NCBI RefSeq assembly: GCF_039555335.1
Contig: NC_092640.1
Span: 40,716,295-40,780,294, forward strand
Reading direction: 5' to 3'
Length of the DNA: 64,000 nucleotides
DNA from: Amphiura filiformis
Lineage: Eukaryota > Echinodermata > Ophiuroidea > Amphilepidida > Amphiuridae
Each line of letters begins with the position of its first letter. Positions within the stretch are counted from its first letter, which is position 1. Of this stretch, positions 45,549 to 55,550 are shown piece by piece. Below the pieces are notes generated by a model. The model made no database searches and had not been told where the DNA came from. It saw nothing but the letters and a program-made list of their open reading frames with translations. Position numbers and translations under genes: made by a program.

Positions 45549-45834
45549 ATGCTTAAAGAAAACCCTGTAACCAACCACTTGCTGTCATCTGGAATGAAAG
45601 AGGTACATGTACATAACAAAAGATGGTATATTGGATTCTACCTGGATGATAATGGGGATGGAACTTTCCGAGTGGATCAACCGATGCGTGCTGGTACTGG
45701 AGATGACATTTTGGCAGTGACCACCTGGGACTGATGACATCCAGGAGACAATAGCACAGCAGATTGTGCCTGTGACCGTTTCAGGAACCTGGAACTTCTC
45801 TCAGAGAAAGCGGCATAACCGCATTATGTTTTAA
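45549..45834 (+). pseudogene. Broken coding fragment, C-terminal half of an unknown protein
   Basis: The frame from 45549 reads MLKENPVTNHLLSSGMKEVH, VHNKRWYIGFYLDDNGDGTF and RVDQPMRAGTGDDILAVTTW to a TGA. One frame change at about 45730 continues DDIQETIAQQIVPVTVSGTW and NFSQRKRHNRIMF to TAA at 45832-45834. The WYIGFYLDDNGDGTFRV stretch resembles a small beta-barrel (SH3/chromo-like) segment as found near the end of some transposon proteins, but that is a guess. It may be the other part of the fragment at 42400-42708, split by the insertion between them. Confidence 0.4.
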
Positions 45835-45979
45835 CTAAAAGCAAACGTTATAGAAATTGAAGACATGTTTCACGAAATATGCTAATTACGTAAAAAACAT
45901 TCAAATTTACTGTGTGATGTCTGGCGATCACTCAAGAAAAATTGACACAAAATGATGTTTTTCGTGAGTACATGTATAA

Positions 45980-46392
45980 TAGAGTTAGGCGACTAAGTCG
46001 CCAATAGTCAGATTAGTCGCGACTATTACTGGTAATCGCGACTACGACTATTGAAAACCAAAAGTCGTCAAATGGAACTATATTTAAATGTTACAAAATC
46101 ATGTTAAAAGCGCCAGATATCTGCACTAAAACCAACCAAATACTTACATATAAACTGTGAAAATGTGATAAAAACATTAGTCATTGTCTTACCAATAGTA
46201 ACACTATACAAACAATAATCATAAAGTCTATAAATCATCATTAGATTGGACTTTTTATCGTAAATTTGCACCAAACTTTCACCCGATTTTTTGGTCCAAT
46301 TCTAACCACAGATAGTCGCGACTATAGTCGTAGTCGTGACTATTTGCTGCCGACTAGTCGACTAGGAAAAAAGTGATAGTCGCCCAACTCTA
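45980..46392. mobile_element. hAT-like MITE with GGCGACTA ends and 8-bp duplication
   Basis: The ends are TAGAGTTAGGCGACTA and the inverse TAGTCGCCCAACTCTA. ATGTATAA is duplicated perfectly at 45972-45979 and 46393-46400. Subterminal clusters of AGTCGCGACTA and TAGTCGTAGTCG occur at both sides, likely transposase-binding repeats. It encodes no protein. A truncated relative is at 39246. Confidence 0.85.
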
Positions 46393-46486
46393 ATGTATAA
46401 GTCATGGTGAATTGATGAAGGAATATAAATTTTTTTTTTTTTGTAAGTTAGTTATTTATTTTTTTTCGACTTTGGAGTGTCCCAGG

Positions 46487-46775
46487 ACCTGAACCTAAAT
46501 GCTAGGATCATTCATGGTTGCCCTAAAAAAATATTAAAAAAAAATTTCAAGATGTTTTATATTTTAATATGAAAATTGATACTTGGTATTCATGTCATAA
46601 TCTATTAATGATTTCAAAATGCATTCAAATTCAATGCATTTTGAAATCATTAATAGACTATGACAAGAATACAAATTATCAATTTTCATATTAAAATACA
46701 AAATATCTTGAAATTTTTTTTTTTTTTTTTTTTTTTTAGGTCAACCATGAATGATCTAGTATTTAGGTCTAGGTC
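46487..46775. repeat. Near-perfect long hairpin
   Basis: The left arm from ACCTGAACCTAAATGCTAGG to ATCATTAATGATTTCAAAATGC-like sequence is mirrored on the right, ending in CTAGTATTTAGGTCTAGGT. The arms are about 140 bp, very A/T-rich, with the centre at about 46630 (ATTCAAATTCAATGC). One arm carries a 23-base T run. It is probably a foldback MITE. Confidence 0.8.
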
Positions 46776-46920
46776 TAGACACTACTAAAACCGAAAAAAT
46801 AAAAAACTTAAAAATTTTTTTTTTTTTTTTAATTTTTTTTTTTTTTTGAAATTCGAGTATAGTCCCACCCCCAATTTTGAAAAATGTTCACCCAAAAGCG
46901 GGGTGGGACTATACTCAAGC

Positions 46921-47820
46921 GTTTACATTACATAGAAATTTGAATTTTTTTTGAGAATAGGTCGGTGAAGGAAACCTACATAAATATGTTTTCTATACTT
47001 CACTTGACCCAAATATATGATTTTTATGGTGATAATCAAGTCGCATTGGAATTATAGAGGATTTTGATAGCAGTTCCATTAAAAAAAGCTGCTATCGCCA
47101 TGAGACTAAGATCTAGAAACACCCCGAAATGCCGTTTTGGGGAATTTTGCTAGCTGAATCTTTTTGATGAAAGTCAGTCTTTGACAAGATGTAACTTTGC
47201 TAAAAGTGCTATGAAAAAAAGGTTTTCAGTTTTGGCTTCAAAATGTTTACTCAAGGGCTTTAATTTGATATGTAAAATGATGCAGTTTGATGGCAAATTT
47301 GAATTCACCTAGCATACCTACATTGTAGGTTAAACCTAGGCAAACCTTAGTTAACACATTTACTAGTCAGCGAATTCACCGAGACCGGGGCCCCAACACA
47401 ATGCATATTTACATAGAAATTTGAATTTTTTCGAGAATAGGTGGGTGAAGGAAACCTACATAAATATGTTTTCTATACTTCACTTGACCCAAATATATGA
47501 TTTTTATGGTGATAATCAAGTCGCACATGGAATTTTAGAGGATTTTGATATGCAGTTCCATTTAAAAAAGCTGCCATCGCCATGAGACTAAGATCTAGAA
47601 ACACCCCCGAAATGCCGTTTTGGGGAATTTTGCTAGCTGAATCTTTTTGATGAAAGTAAATCTTTGACAAGATGTAACTTTGCTATGGAAAGTGCTATGA
47701 AAAAAAGGTTTTCAGTTTTGGCTTAGTTTACTCAAGGGCTTTAATTTGATATATAAAACGATGCAATTTGATGGCAAATTTGAATTCACCTAGGATACCT
47801 ATACATTGGGCCCTGTATGG
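46921..47820. repeat. Tandem duplication, 481-bp period
   Basis: ACATAGAAATTTGAATTTTT starts at 46930 and again at 47411. Both copies continue through GGTGAAGGAAACCTACATAA, TTCACTTGACCCAAATATAT, ACTAAGATCTAGAAACACCC and TGATGGCAAATTTGAATTCA, with small indels. It is non-coding. Confidence 0.85.
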
Positions 47821-47967
47821 CAACCGTGTATATGTGCCAAACAAGGTACGTGACATGAGCACAAATACTTGCACCTTCTAACTTTCGTATCACAAGCTAT
47901 CGGTTGTTCATACTATAAAGTTAGAATTTTCGAACAAGTTGAATTTCCCACGCATAGTGTAACTGTA

Positions 47968-49618
47968 GGGCTATTTCATTATAAATGACACGTTCACAAA
48001 AATGGCTTTTATCATATCTGGTTGATATAATTAGGGTGATAATGCAGTGTTATTAACTTAATTCTAAGTATGCCACAAACTACAAGCTACATGAGCATTT
48101 TTACAGAATTCTGTCTATTTTTGTATAAAAAATTGCCAAAAGGTACATTTTAACCCAATTTTGGAGTCCCATTTCATTTTGCCCATGTATTCTGAATAAA
48201 TTCTTTGAAAAATTAGGTACATTCTATGGCAATGTGCTTGTTGCAATGAAAATATGATATGTGTGGAACATCATGCAAGTTGAATGGTGAAAATTGGTGC
48301 AAAAATGTTAAAATTCCGTAGATTCTTGCAAAATTGGCAAATGAGTGTCCTCTCCAATTCATGCCTCCATTTTTGTTAACATTAAAGAGGAAATATAAAC
48401 CCTTACCCTACCTGTATAATCTGTGTTATATTACCAATTGATGGGACAGGGCACTGATTGAGGAATTCATTTATTTTACATACAGTAGACCACTTGTTCT
48501 TGATACCACAGTTCCGCGTTAAAAATTTGTCCTCTCCAGAACTGAAGTTAATTATTAATTGTTGAAATAAGAAGGATTATATCATAGAATGTGAAATTTG
48601 TAGAGGAAGAGTGGTCTTCCTTCTACCAAGGTGGCACATGATTTGGTATTTGTTGCATTTTTGCAAGCCTGTATCCACGATTCTGTTTGCAATTTAACAA
48701 ATGTCCTCTCAGCACAATTATGTCATTTCCATGAATTGGTAAACAAACTAAAAATAAAAATTTCAAAGAGCCAAACCCACAAGAAATTTTTGCATTTTAT
48801 TGCAAATTATGCTTACAAACCACTTTAGTGTTCAAATTATTGTCCAGTTGTTGAGAACACATATGATATTATTCTGCATTGAACTTGGTTAGCTAAAAAT
48901 TGCAATATTCCTAATTTAACCAGAATATTAACCCTGTTTGTAGTGGATTTTAAATGCTGGGGATCTTTTATGCAATAATATTGATGCAATAATATTGATG
49001 CAGCTATTTCTAAAGTTAAAGTATGCTTTATTATGTGTTAAAAAATGTGTCCTATCCAGAACAAATGACACAGGGGTGGTGTTTTATTTTAGGTTTTCCA
49101 TGACTAGTACAACAGATTGACGCAGAATACTCACTTATGCATCAGTGTAGCTATTGGGCAGGACAAAATGACTATTTCATGAATTTTTCATGTGAAGATA
49201 AAGTTTATCCTTAAAATATGTAGTAATTTTGCACCATTTATCTGGATTAGTATCAATTTACTAATTGTTTTATATTGAAACTGGCATATTTAAGACACTG
49301 AAGTGTAAAGGAACATACAACAATTATTACAGACTAAATATGAATAAGTATGAACCCAATGTTGGTTACATACACTCTTTCAAAGTTGTGTATTAAATTG
49401 TTTAAAAAAATGTCCCCTCCAGACGGCAGCTATGTTTTACACAGCAAAAATTCAATTTAATTTTTTTAATGGTTCCTGAGGGTTTGACGCTCTAATATTT
49501 TGAGAATTATTGACACACCATCTGAACTTTGAAATGATAATGAATTTGCATGAAATAAATGAGTTTGAATTTTGACCCCTTTTGGGACTCAATGTTGTCA
49601 TTTATAATGAAATAGCCC
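47968..49618. mobile_element. TIR element with 4-bp duplication and repeated word TGTCCTCTCCAGAAC
   Basis: Both ends share 23 identical bases beginning GGGCTATTTCATTATAAATG, inverted, flanked by TGTA (47964-47967 and 49619-49622). The word TGTCCTCTCCAGAAC or close variants occurs at 48346, 48529, 48702, 49048 and 49411. No transposase is seen. The plan is the same as in 40140-41958 and 42872-44876. Confidence 0.8.
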
Positions 49619-49622
49619 TGTA

Positions 49623-51217
49623 AAGCTTACCTGTCATGCATGCATGCCTGTTCAGATCAGGCCCCGGATCCCCGGATTAGGCCAACTCTCGCTAGGATCC
49701 ACAGGTAACAGGTTATAAATGTACGAACGAGATGATTCACTCAATCTGGCTCCGATATAGTGAAGTAGGCTACGTCTTATCCTGCCGACAAACACCCAAA
49801 CATCAAGACAAGACAAGACTTATTGGTTTTCTCCATCGACGAGGTCAAGGAAAGTACTGACAGCTTTGATGCCTACACAAGCAGCTCGTAGCTCTATCGT
49901 TGATTGGCTTATTGATTTGTAAACTTCTGGAAACTTTTTAAGCCCCTCCCCTTTATATTTATGAGACCAGACGGACACGAAATACACGTTTTATACGAGA
50001 AATGTAAAAACAAAAAATGTAAAGGTTTTTTGATGGTTAAAACCGTGATCATGTTTTCAAGGTATCATGAAAAAAGGGTCTTCTCATATATCGCAATATT
50101 CCGGGCTCTAACATAAACATTTGTAGGGAGGTGTTTTTGTTTTGTTTTTGTTTTTTTGTGGGCAACATAATTATTTAGGACTCCCTCTCCTAACCTCATC
50201 ACCAATAATTCAAAATTAAAGACATTGGAATGAAACTCATAGTATAATGTTTTTAAAATATCACAATTTATTTTCATATATATATTTATCCATAAGTAAC
50301 TATAACATTAAAGGACAATTAAAGCCATATTGTAACATTTCCATAAAAATAAGCTTTTGCATTTCTTTTCCACAAAATGTTACTTTTCACTGTCAGACCC
50401 CCGATTGTCCCCTTTAAATTTTCACCTGAACAGATTCGGAAAAGCAAAGAAATTTGCAAGGCATATGTCCCCATAATACGTGTCACTCTACATGTATCTA
50501 TGATCATGACTGAGTTCGGTCCTTTTGATGTGTTATGACTTTCCCGCGCGCCATGCCCGTAGAGTGTTTTTCACAGATTAGATTACAATAGTGTAACAAC
50601 CAGAATTTTGAAAAACATTGAGGGCGACCTGCTCAGCAAATGTTACAACATGGCTTTAATAATATTTTGCAGATGTACTATACACAATGTTTACAATGCC
50701 GTATAGCCTTCCAACCTGAGGGTACTTGGATTATTTTTCAAAATGTAAAAAAGTATTAAAAGCAAATCGCATCAAAATAAAAAAGACCCAAGTGTATAAA
50801 TGTGGAAAATATCAGAATGCTACAATTCAATCTACATGTAAGACAGCCCAGTGGCATTGCCAGCACCTTTTCAGAGGGTGGGCAAAGGGGGGGGGGGCAA
50901 CTTTAATGCGGGCAAAATTACAAAAAAAAAAAGCGAGGAATTGGTTTGAAATTTGCCCCTAACCAAGGATAGACATTGTACAGTGATATCGCAGCTTAAA
51001 ATTGGTTCTGTTGAAGTTGGCTCCAAGCCAAGACCCCGCCCCACTCCATGTATCAGACTTTTGTCCCCTATATAGGTAATTTAATAGATACTTAAAATCC
51101 TACAAAAATGAGGAAAAAGTTTTTCACTGTACAAAAGCATACCGACCATAATTTTGGACATTCCAGAAAAAAGTTTTATTCTTTGAGAATTTTTGACATT
51201 CTGCATGCCCTAGGATT
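49623..51217. other. No gene found
   Basis: I see no supported exon. A G-run with GGGGGGGGGGCAA at 50887-50899 and CCAGTGGCATTGCCAGCACC at 50848 look like part of another CAGTGGC-type repeat end. The rest is AT-rich. Confidence 0.4.
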
Positions 51218-52434
51218 GGCTAGTGGTCAGGCTTCCTATAAGCCAGCACGCGACATCCCGCTATCTCTAAGGTCCGCTATCTCTAAGGTTCGCTATCACT
51301 ATAACGTGTAAAGTCTATGGATATCAGAATCCCACTATCTCTAATAGAGAAAAGGGTTCGCTATACCTAAAAAAAGGTCCGCTACTTCTAAGGTTCGATA
51401 TCGCTAATTTGGAATAAGGTTCGCTAGTTCTAAGGTTCGATATCACTCATTTTAAATAAGGTTCGCGTTTATCACTAATTTTGAATAAGGTCCGGTATCA
51501 CTAATTTATTGAAGGTTCGCTATCTCTAAGGTTCGCTATCACTAATTGCAATAAAGGTCCGCTATACCTAAGGTTCGCTATCACTAATTTTGTTTAAAGT
51601 TCGCTAAGGTTTGCTATCTCTAAGGTTCGCTATCACTAATTTTGATTAGGGTTCGCTATACCTAAGGTTCGTTATCACTAATCTTAAATAAGGTCCACTA
51701 TCTCTAATTTTAAATAAGGACCGCTATCTCTAATTTCAAATAAGGACCGCTATCTCTAATTTCAAATAAGGCCCGCTATAGCGAACCTTATTTTAAATTA
51801 GAGATAGCGAACCTTATATAAAATTAGAGATAGCGAACCTTATTTAAAATTAGAGATAGCGAAACTTATTTGAAATTAGTGATGGTGAACCTTAGAGATA
51901 GCGACCCTTACAGATAGCGAACCTTACAGATAGCGAACCTTAGAGATAGCGGACCTTATATTAGAGATAACGAACCTTAGGGATACCGGGATTGTTAAAA
52001 TTAGAGATAGCAGACCTTATTTTAAATTAGTGATCATAGCGAACCTTAGAAATAGGCAAATAGCGAACCTTCAATAAATTAGTGATAGCGGACCTTATTT
52101 AAAATTAGAGATAGGGAACCTTATTTAAAATAAGTGATATCGAACCTTAGAAATACCGAACCTTATTCAAAATTAGTGATATCGAACCTTATAGGTATAG
52201 TGGACATTTTTCGTAATTAGTGATAACGAACCTTAGGGATAGCGAACCTTAGAGATAGCGGTCCTTAGAAATAGCGAACCGTCGCCAGCCAGCAGGCTAG
52301 CCCTACCAATGTGGATCCATTTTATTGATTTATCTTTCTAAGTGATGCATAGGCCTAAATGTGAAATTGTAAGCACTGGTATATAGGACTAATTTAAAGC
52401 CTGCATGATGGCTCAGGAAACCTGACCACTAGCC
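51218..52434. mobile_element. TIR element containing a 1-kb inverted minisatellite
   Basis: The outer ends are GGCTAGTGGTCAGGCTTCCT (51218-51237) and the inverse AGGAAACCTGACCACTAGCC (52415-52434), 19 of 20 matching. Between them, 51255-51777 consists of words AAGGTTCGCTATCTCTAA and AAGGTTCGCTATCACTAATT, with AAATAAGG spacers, and 51783-52280 has the same words in inverse orientation (TTAGAGATAGCGAACCTT). The turn is at CGCTATAGCG, 51775-51784. There are roughly twenty words per arm, each diverged. No target duplication was found. Confidence 0.8.
52321..52326 (-). promoter_or_regulatory. Candidate poly(A) signal for the KLHL gene
   Basis: TTTATT on the plus strand is AATAAA on the minus strand, about 175 bp after the KLHL stop codon. 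I see no AATAAA between the stop and the element edge at 52434, so the signal lies within the TIR element. Whether it is used is not known. Confidence 0.35.
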
Positions 52435-52501
52435 ATACATGCATGTACTTCGAAAAAATCGGCCTAGAAGGCTAGCGCAACGTATAGCGTCACTGCATCA
52501 G

Positions 52502-54427
52502 TTAACCAGAACCTGCCTGGCTTCCTTCAGACCCATGTGTATTTAGTCTTGTCACCTTCATAACAGGCCCAGTTGCACTAGCTGGCAAATTTAATTTACA
52601 AGCACCCAATCTCATCATGGGTTCTGGCAACTGACTGGCAACACTCCACTCATCTTCTCTGGTGTTGTATCTCTGGACATCGGCATGTCTCTTTGATTTC
52701 CGTCCATTATACCCTCCAATCACATAGATGTACTGCTTGTACGCTGCAACGGCCGCAAAGCATACTGGTTGAAGCATTGGTGTCAACGTCTGCCATTGGT
52801 TGGTGTCCAAGTCGTAGCACTCCACCTTGCTACAGTCAACTCGTTTACCATTCTCATTGTAGGAGTTACCACCGATTACGTACAATTTGTCACCGACTTG
52901 GCGCATCACATGAAAGGCTCGCTTTGACGTCATCGGCGGATAATAGCTCCATTTGTCAATAATAGGATCGTAGCACTGTAAGGCACAACTGAAAGATCTA
53001 CCAGAGACTACACCACCAGTAACGTACAACTTCCCATCATGCACTGCACCAGCATGGCCAAATACGGGCAAAGGAAGATGTGATACGTAGTCCCAAGCAT
53101 TCTTGTCTGGGTCAAAGCATTCCACGCTCGCGAGAGATCCTTGTGTGTTCTTGCCCCCGACAGCATACAGGCAGTCATTTACAGCGTCTAATGTGAAAAG
53201 TGCTCTTCGTTTCTGCATTGGGTGGAGCTGCTCCCAACTATCGAATCTCGGATTGTATCGATGAATCGTACCGATGCTGTCCGTAGCTTTTGAGTCCGCA
53301 GAGTGCTGGCCTCCAACGACATACATATGGTTGTCATGGGTAACCGCACATAGATCAAGACGACGAATCGGCATTGTTGCAAACAAATCCCATTGACCTG
53401 TCTTGGGGTCAAAAACGTACGAACGCTCCGACAAAACACCTTGGATATCCTCTCCCCCCATTGCAATAATTTTTGGAGTAAGAACAGCTCCTTGGCTGTA
53501 TTTTGGTAAGGCTATTGTCTTATGAAGGTTCTCTATGCTTTTACCATTCACACGATTCTTAGTGACATCTCTTAGTGGAGTACGCGGAGTTGCAGGTACC
53601 AGTCTCATTAACCCATCATTGTGGAGATCCCGTGCTAGAGAATCATGCTCCACCCATCGCTCCACAGCAATCGCCAGATTACCACCCAGGTTCTCCTTCA
53701 GCTGACTGTTCTTCAGCAATGCCTTCAACTGGTCGATGGTCAGTTCTAAGAAGCTGACCGTTTGAGTGACCGTACCAAAGCTTTCTGTCATAAACTGTAT
53801 AGCAGTGTCTATCATGGATTCCAAGTCCTGCTTTTGACCGCAGACAAAGACATCGATACAGTTCTCAAAATCGATGTTGACTCGTAGATGATCGATGCAA
53901 TACTGTGGTAAACCCATCACTTGCATCTTAATAGCAGCAAGGAGGATCTCCGCTATCGTACTCACAGTCATTTTCATATTAGTCACTGACGATGAGTAAA
54001 CAAACGATATAACGCCAAGGAGAGCACGCGATGTCACGTCCGAAATCATTACCTCGTTGGAGTTGCTGTTACGCATCTCCGCAGTCACAGCCGGAGTCTT
54101 GTTATAATCAATGGTACAGTTTGCATCCGGTGACTCCACAAAAAGGTTCCAAAAGTATGGACTGGATGCTGCAAGGATGGCTTTGTGAGCAGAAAAGCGG
54201 CAACCTTCCGCTATCAATGTTACATCACAGAGGGCGTTTTTCTTTTGTAATAGATGGACACCGGTTAGGATCCTGGCAGTATGGGAAGTTCCAGCGCTGC
54301 CATCTTGGTTGGTGAGGGGGACATTTGCTGCAGCTAGTAGTTCAGCTCTGCTTGGTGAGCATCGTCGTGGGGATAGGTTGTTAATAGCAACGCTATCATC
54401 CATGAGGTAGCTGTCATCCTGGTACAT
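52502..54427 (-). CDS. Kelch-like protein (BTB-BACK-Kelch), KLHL9/13/26/36-type
   Basis: Proteins of this type are substrate adaptors of cullin-3 ubiquitin ligases: the BTB domain binds CUL3, the Kelch propeller binds the target. The frame encodes 641 residues, a usual length. Residues 1-54 are a variable leader. The BTB domain starts near 55 (LCDVTLIAEGCRFSAHKAIL at 66-85) and extends to about 180, with an unusually long loop at about 98-123. BACK is at about 185-275. Six Kelch blades occupy about 318-612, with GG pairs at residues 324, 372, 424, 471, 519 and 571. Blades two and three (GTIHRYNPRFDSWEQL, AVGGKNTQGSLASVECFDP) resemble KLHL9/13, 26 and 36, but I cannot fix the orthologue. The coding region is uninterrupted. 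An acceptor (CCCTCTCTTACTTAG) lies 15 bp upstream of the chosen ATG and the frame is open to it (DESS before Met1), so the protein could start in an upstream exon. Confidence 0.93.
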   Translation of the reverse strand: MYQDDSYLMDDSVAINNLSPRRCSPSRAELLAAANVPLTNQDGSAGTSHTARILTGVHLLQKKNALCDVTLIAEGCRFSAHKAILAASSPYFWNLFVESPDANCTIDYNKTPAVTAEMRNSNSNEVMISDVTSRALLGVISFVYSSSVTNMKMTVSTIAEILLAAIKMQVMGLPQYCIDHLRVNIDFENCIDVFVCGQKQDLESMIDTAIQFMTESFGTVTQTVSFLELTIDQLKALLKNSQLKENLGGNLAIAVERWVEHDSLARDLHNDGLMRLVPATPRTPLRDVTKNRVNGKSIENLHKTIALPKYSQGAVLTPKIIAMGGEDIQGVLSERSYVFDPKTGQWDLFATMPIRRLDLCAVTHDNHMYVVGGQHSADSKATDSIGTIHRYNPRFDSWEQLHPMQKRRALFTLDAVNDCLYAVGGKNTQGSLASVECFDPDKNAWDYVSHLPLPVFGHAGAVHDGKLYVTGGVVSGRSFSCALQCYDPIIDKWSYYPPMTSKRAFHVMRQVGDKLYVIGGNSYNENGKRVDCSKVECYDLDTNQWQTLTPMLQPVCFAAVAAYKQYIYVIGGYNGRKSKRHADVQRYNTREDEWSVASQLPEPMMRLGACKLNLPASATGPVMKVTRLNTHGSEGSQAGSG

Positions 54428-54442
54428 AGAACTCTCATCCTA

Positions 54443-54457
54443 AGTAAGAGAGGGAGA
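54443..54457 (-). promoter_or_regulatory. Splice acceptor of the KLHL main exon
   Basis: The minus strand reads TTTTCTCCCTCTCTTACTTAG and then GATGAGAGTTCTATG. The long pyrimidine tract and TAG make a strong 3' splice site. It implies at least one upstream exon, non-coding or with a short coding start, at a higher coordinate. Confidence 0.65.
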
Positions 54458-54605
54458 AAATTTTTTTTTTTTTTTTTTAAATCCATTAAATTGGGAGAAT
54501 ATTTGGGGGTGGGGGCACTCAGCTATATATTGCAGAGATGCCACTGACATATGACACTGAGATAAAAAAAAAACCGAAAGCAAGTATATGGTAACCCAAA
54601 ATCAC

Positions 54606-54893
54606 CAGTGGCGTGTCCAGGGGGCTTTGGGGCTGAAGCCCTCGCACTTTGTTAAAAACATGTACAGGGATGTGAGAGGCCACAGACCAAAAACGAGGAA
54701 AAGGAAAATCACTAAAAACAGCGTAAAATCAGGGTAAAAACGCCAAATATAGGCTGAAAAGAAAAGAAAAACGCGTACATTTTGGCAACAAAAAGAGGAA
54801 ATCAGCTGAAAAGAGGAACTCTCACATCCCTGCATGTAAAACCAGCCGTTTTTTCTGAGCCCCCCACAGGAAAAGATCCTGGACACGCCGGTG
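54606..54893. mobile_element. Short TIR element with CAGTGGCGTGTCCAGG end and ATCAC duplication
   Basis: The left end is CAGTGGCGTGTCCAGG, the right end CCTGGACACGCCGGTG inverted, with ATCAC on both sides (54601-54605 and 54894-54898). The class is shared with 4234-4410. It lies in the inferred first intron of the KLHL gene. Confidence 0.6.
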
Positions 54894-55159
54894 ATCACAG
54901 CGAGCACCTTGGCTCAAAACGTATAATGAGTGGCGTCCAAGGGCCCACCGTATAGGGCCCCTGGTGTTGGTGGAGGGGATGAAGCCCCCCCAGCTCCTGG
55001 GTTTTGAGGCTCTCGTGGGTTAAAAATCACTAATTTGAGACACTTATTTTGGCATATAATCAAGGGCATACAGGTTTAATATTAACCTTTGGAAGGTTCC
55101 TCATGAATATCATATCATGTCAAAGCAGATGGTGTGAGGGTTATATAAAAAAAAAAAAA

Positions 55160-55550
55160 AATTATATAAAAAATATGGGTTTTTTTGGCACAATTTTTCT
55201 ATTTTGTTCAGAGGAATTGGGGAACCTACGGACCAATTTGGAAGTTCTAGGATCTACATAGTTTGAAAAATTTGAAAAAAAAAGTTTAAGAAAAGTATGA
55301 CAAATTTACAATTATTTGTTAATGTGCTAAATTATAATTTGTGTTTCCCTCATTCCCCTATAATATGGTAAAAATGCACTGGATTTTCTATGTATTTTAC
55401 TATATAGGGGAATGATGCAAACACAAATTATAAAAAAGGTAACAAATTATAATTTGTTCATAACTTTTTTTGTTCAAATTAACTATGAAGATCCTAGAAC
55501 ATCAAAATAGGTCCACAGGTTTAGCACAATTTTGCACCAAATTTAATAAG
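55160..55550. repeat. Foldback sequence
   Basis: The arms contain GGCACAATTTTTC, CCTACGGACCAATTTGG, GTTCTAGGATCTACATAG and ATTATAATTTGTGTTTCCC on the left. The right side has the inverses GGGAATGATGCAAACACAAA, CTATGAAGATCCTAGAAC and GGTCCACAGG. The centre is near 55375. It is a diverged MITE with no target duplication identified. Confidence 0.65.

Noticed and set aside
53188..53466. Antisense or alternative frames within the KLHL gene
   Set aside because: They are shadows of the 641-codon frame and have no domain content.
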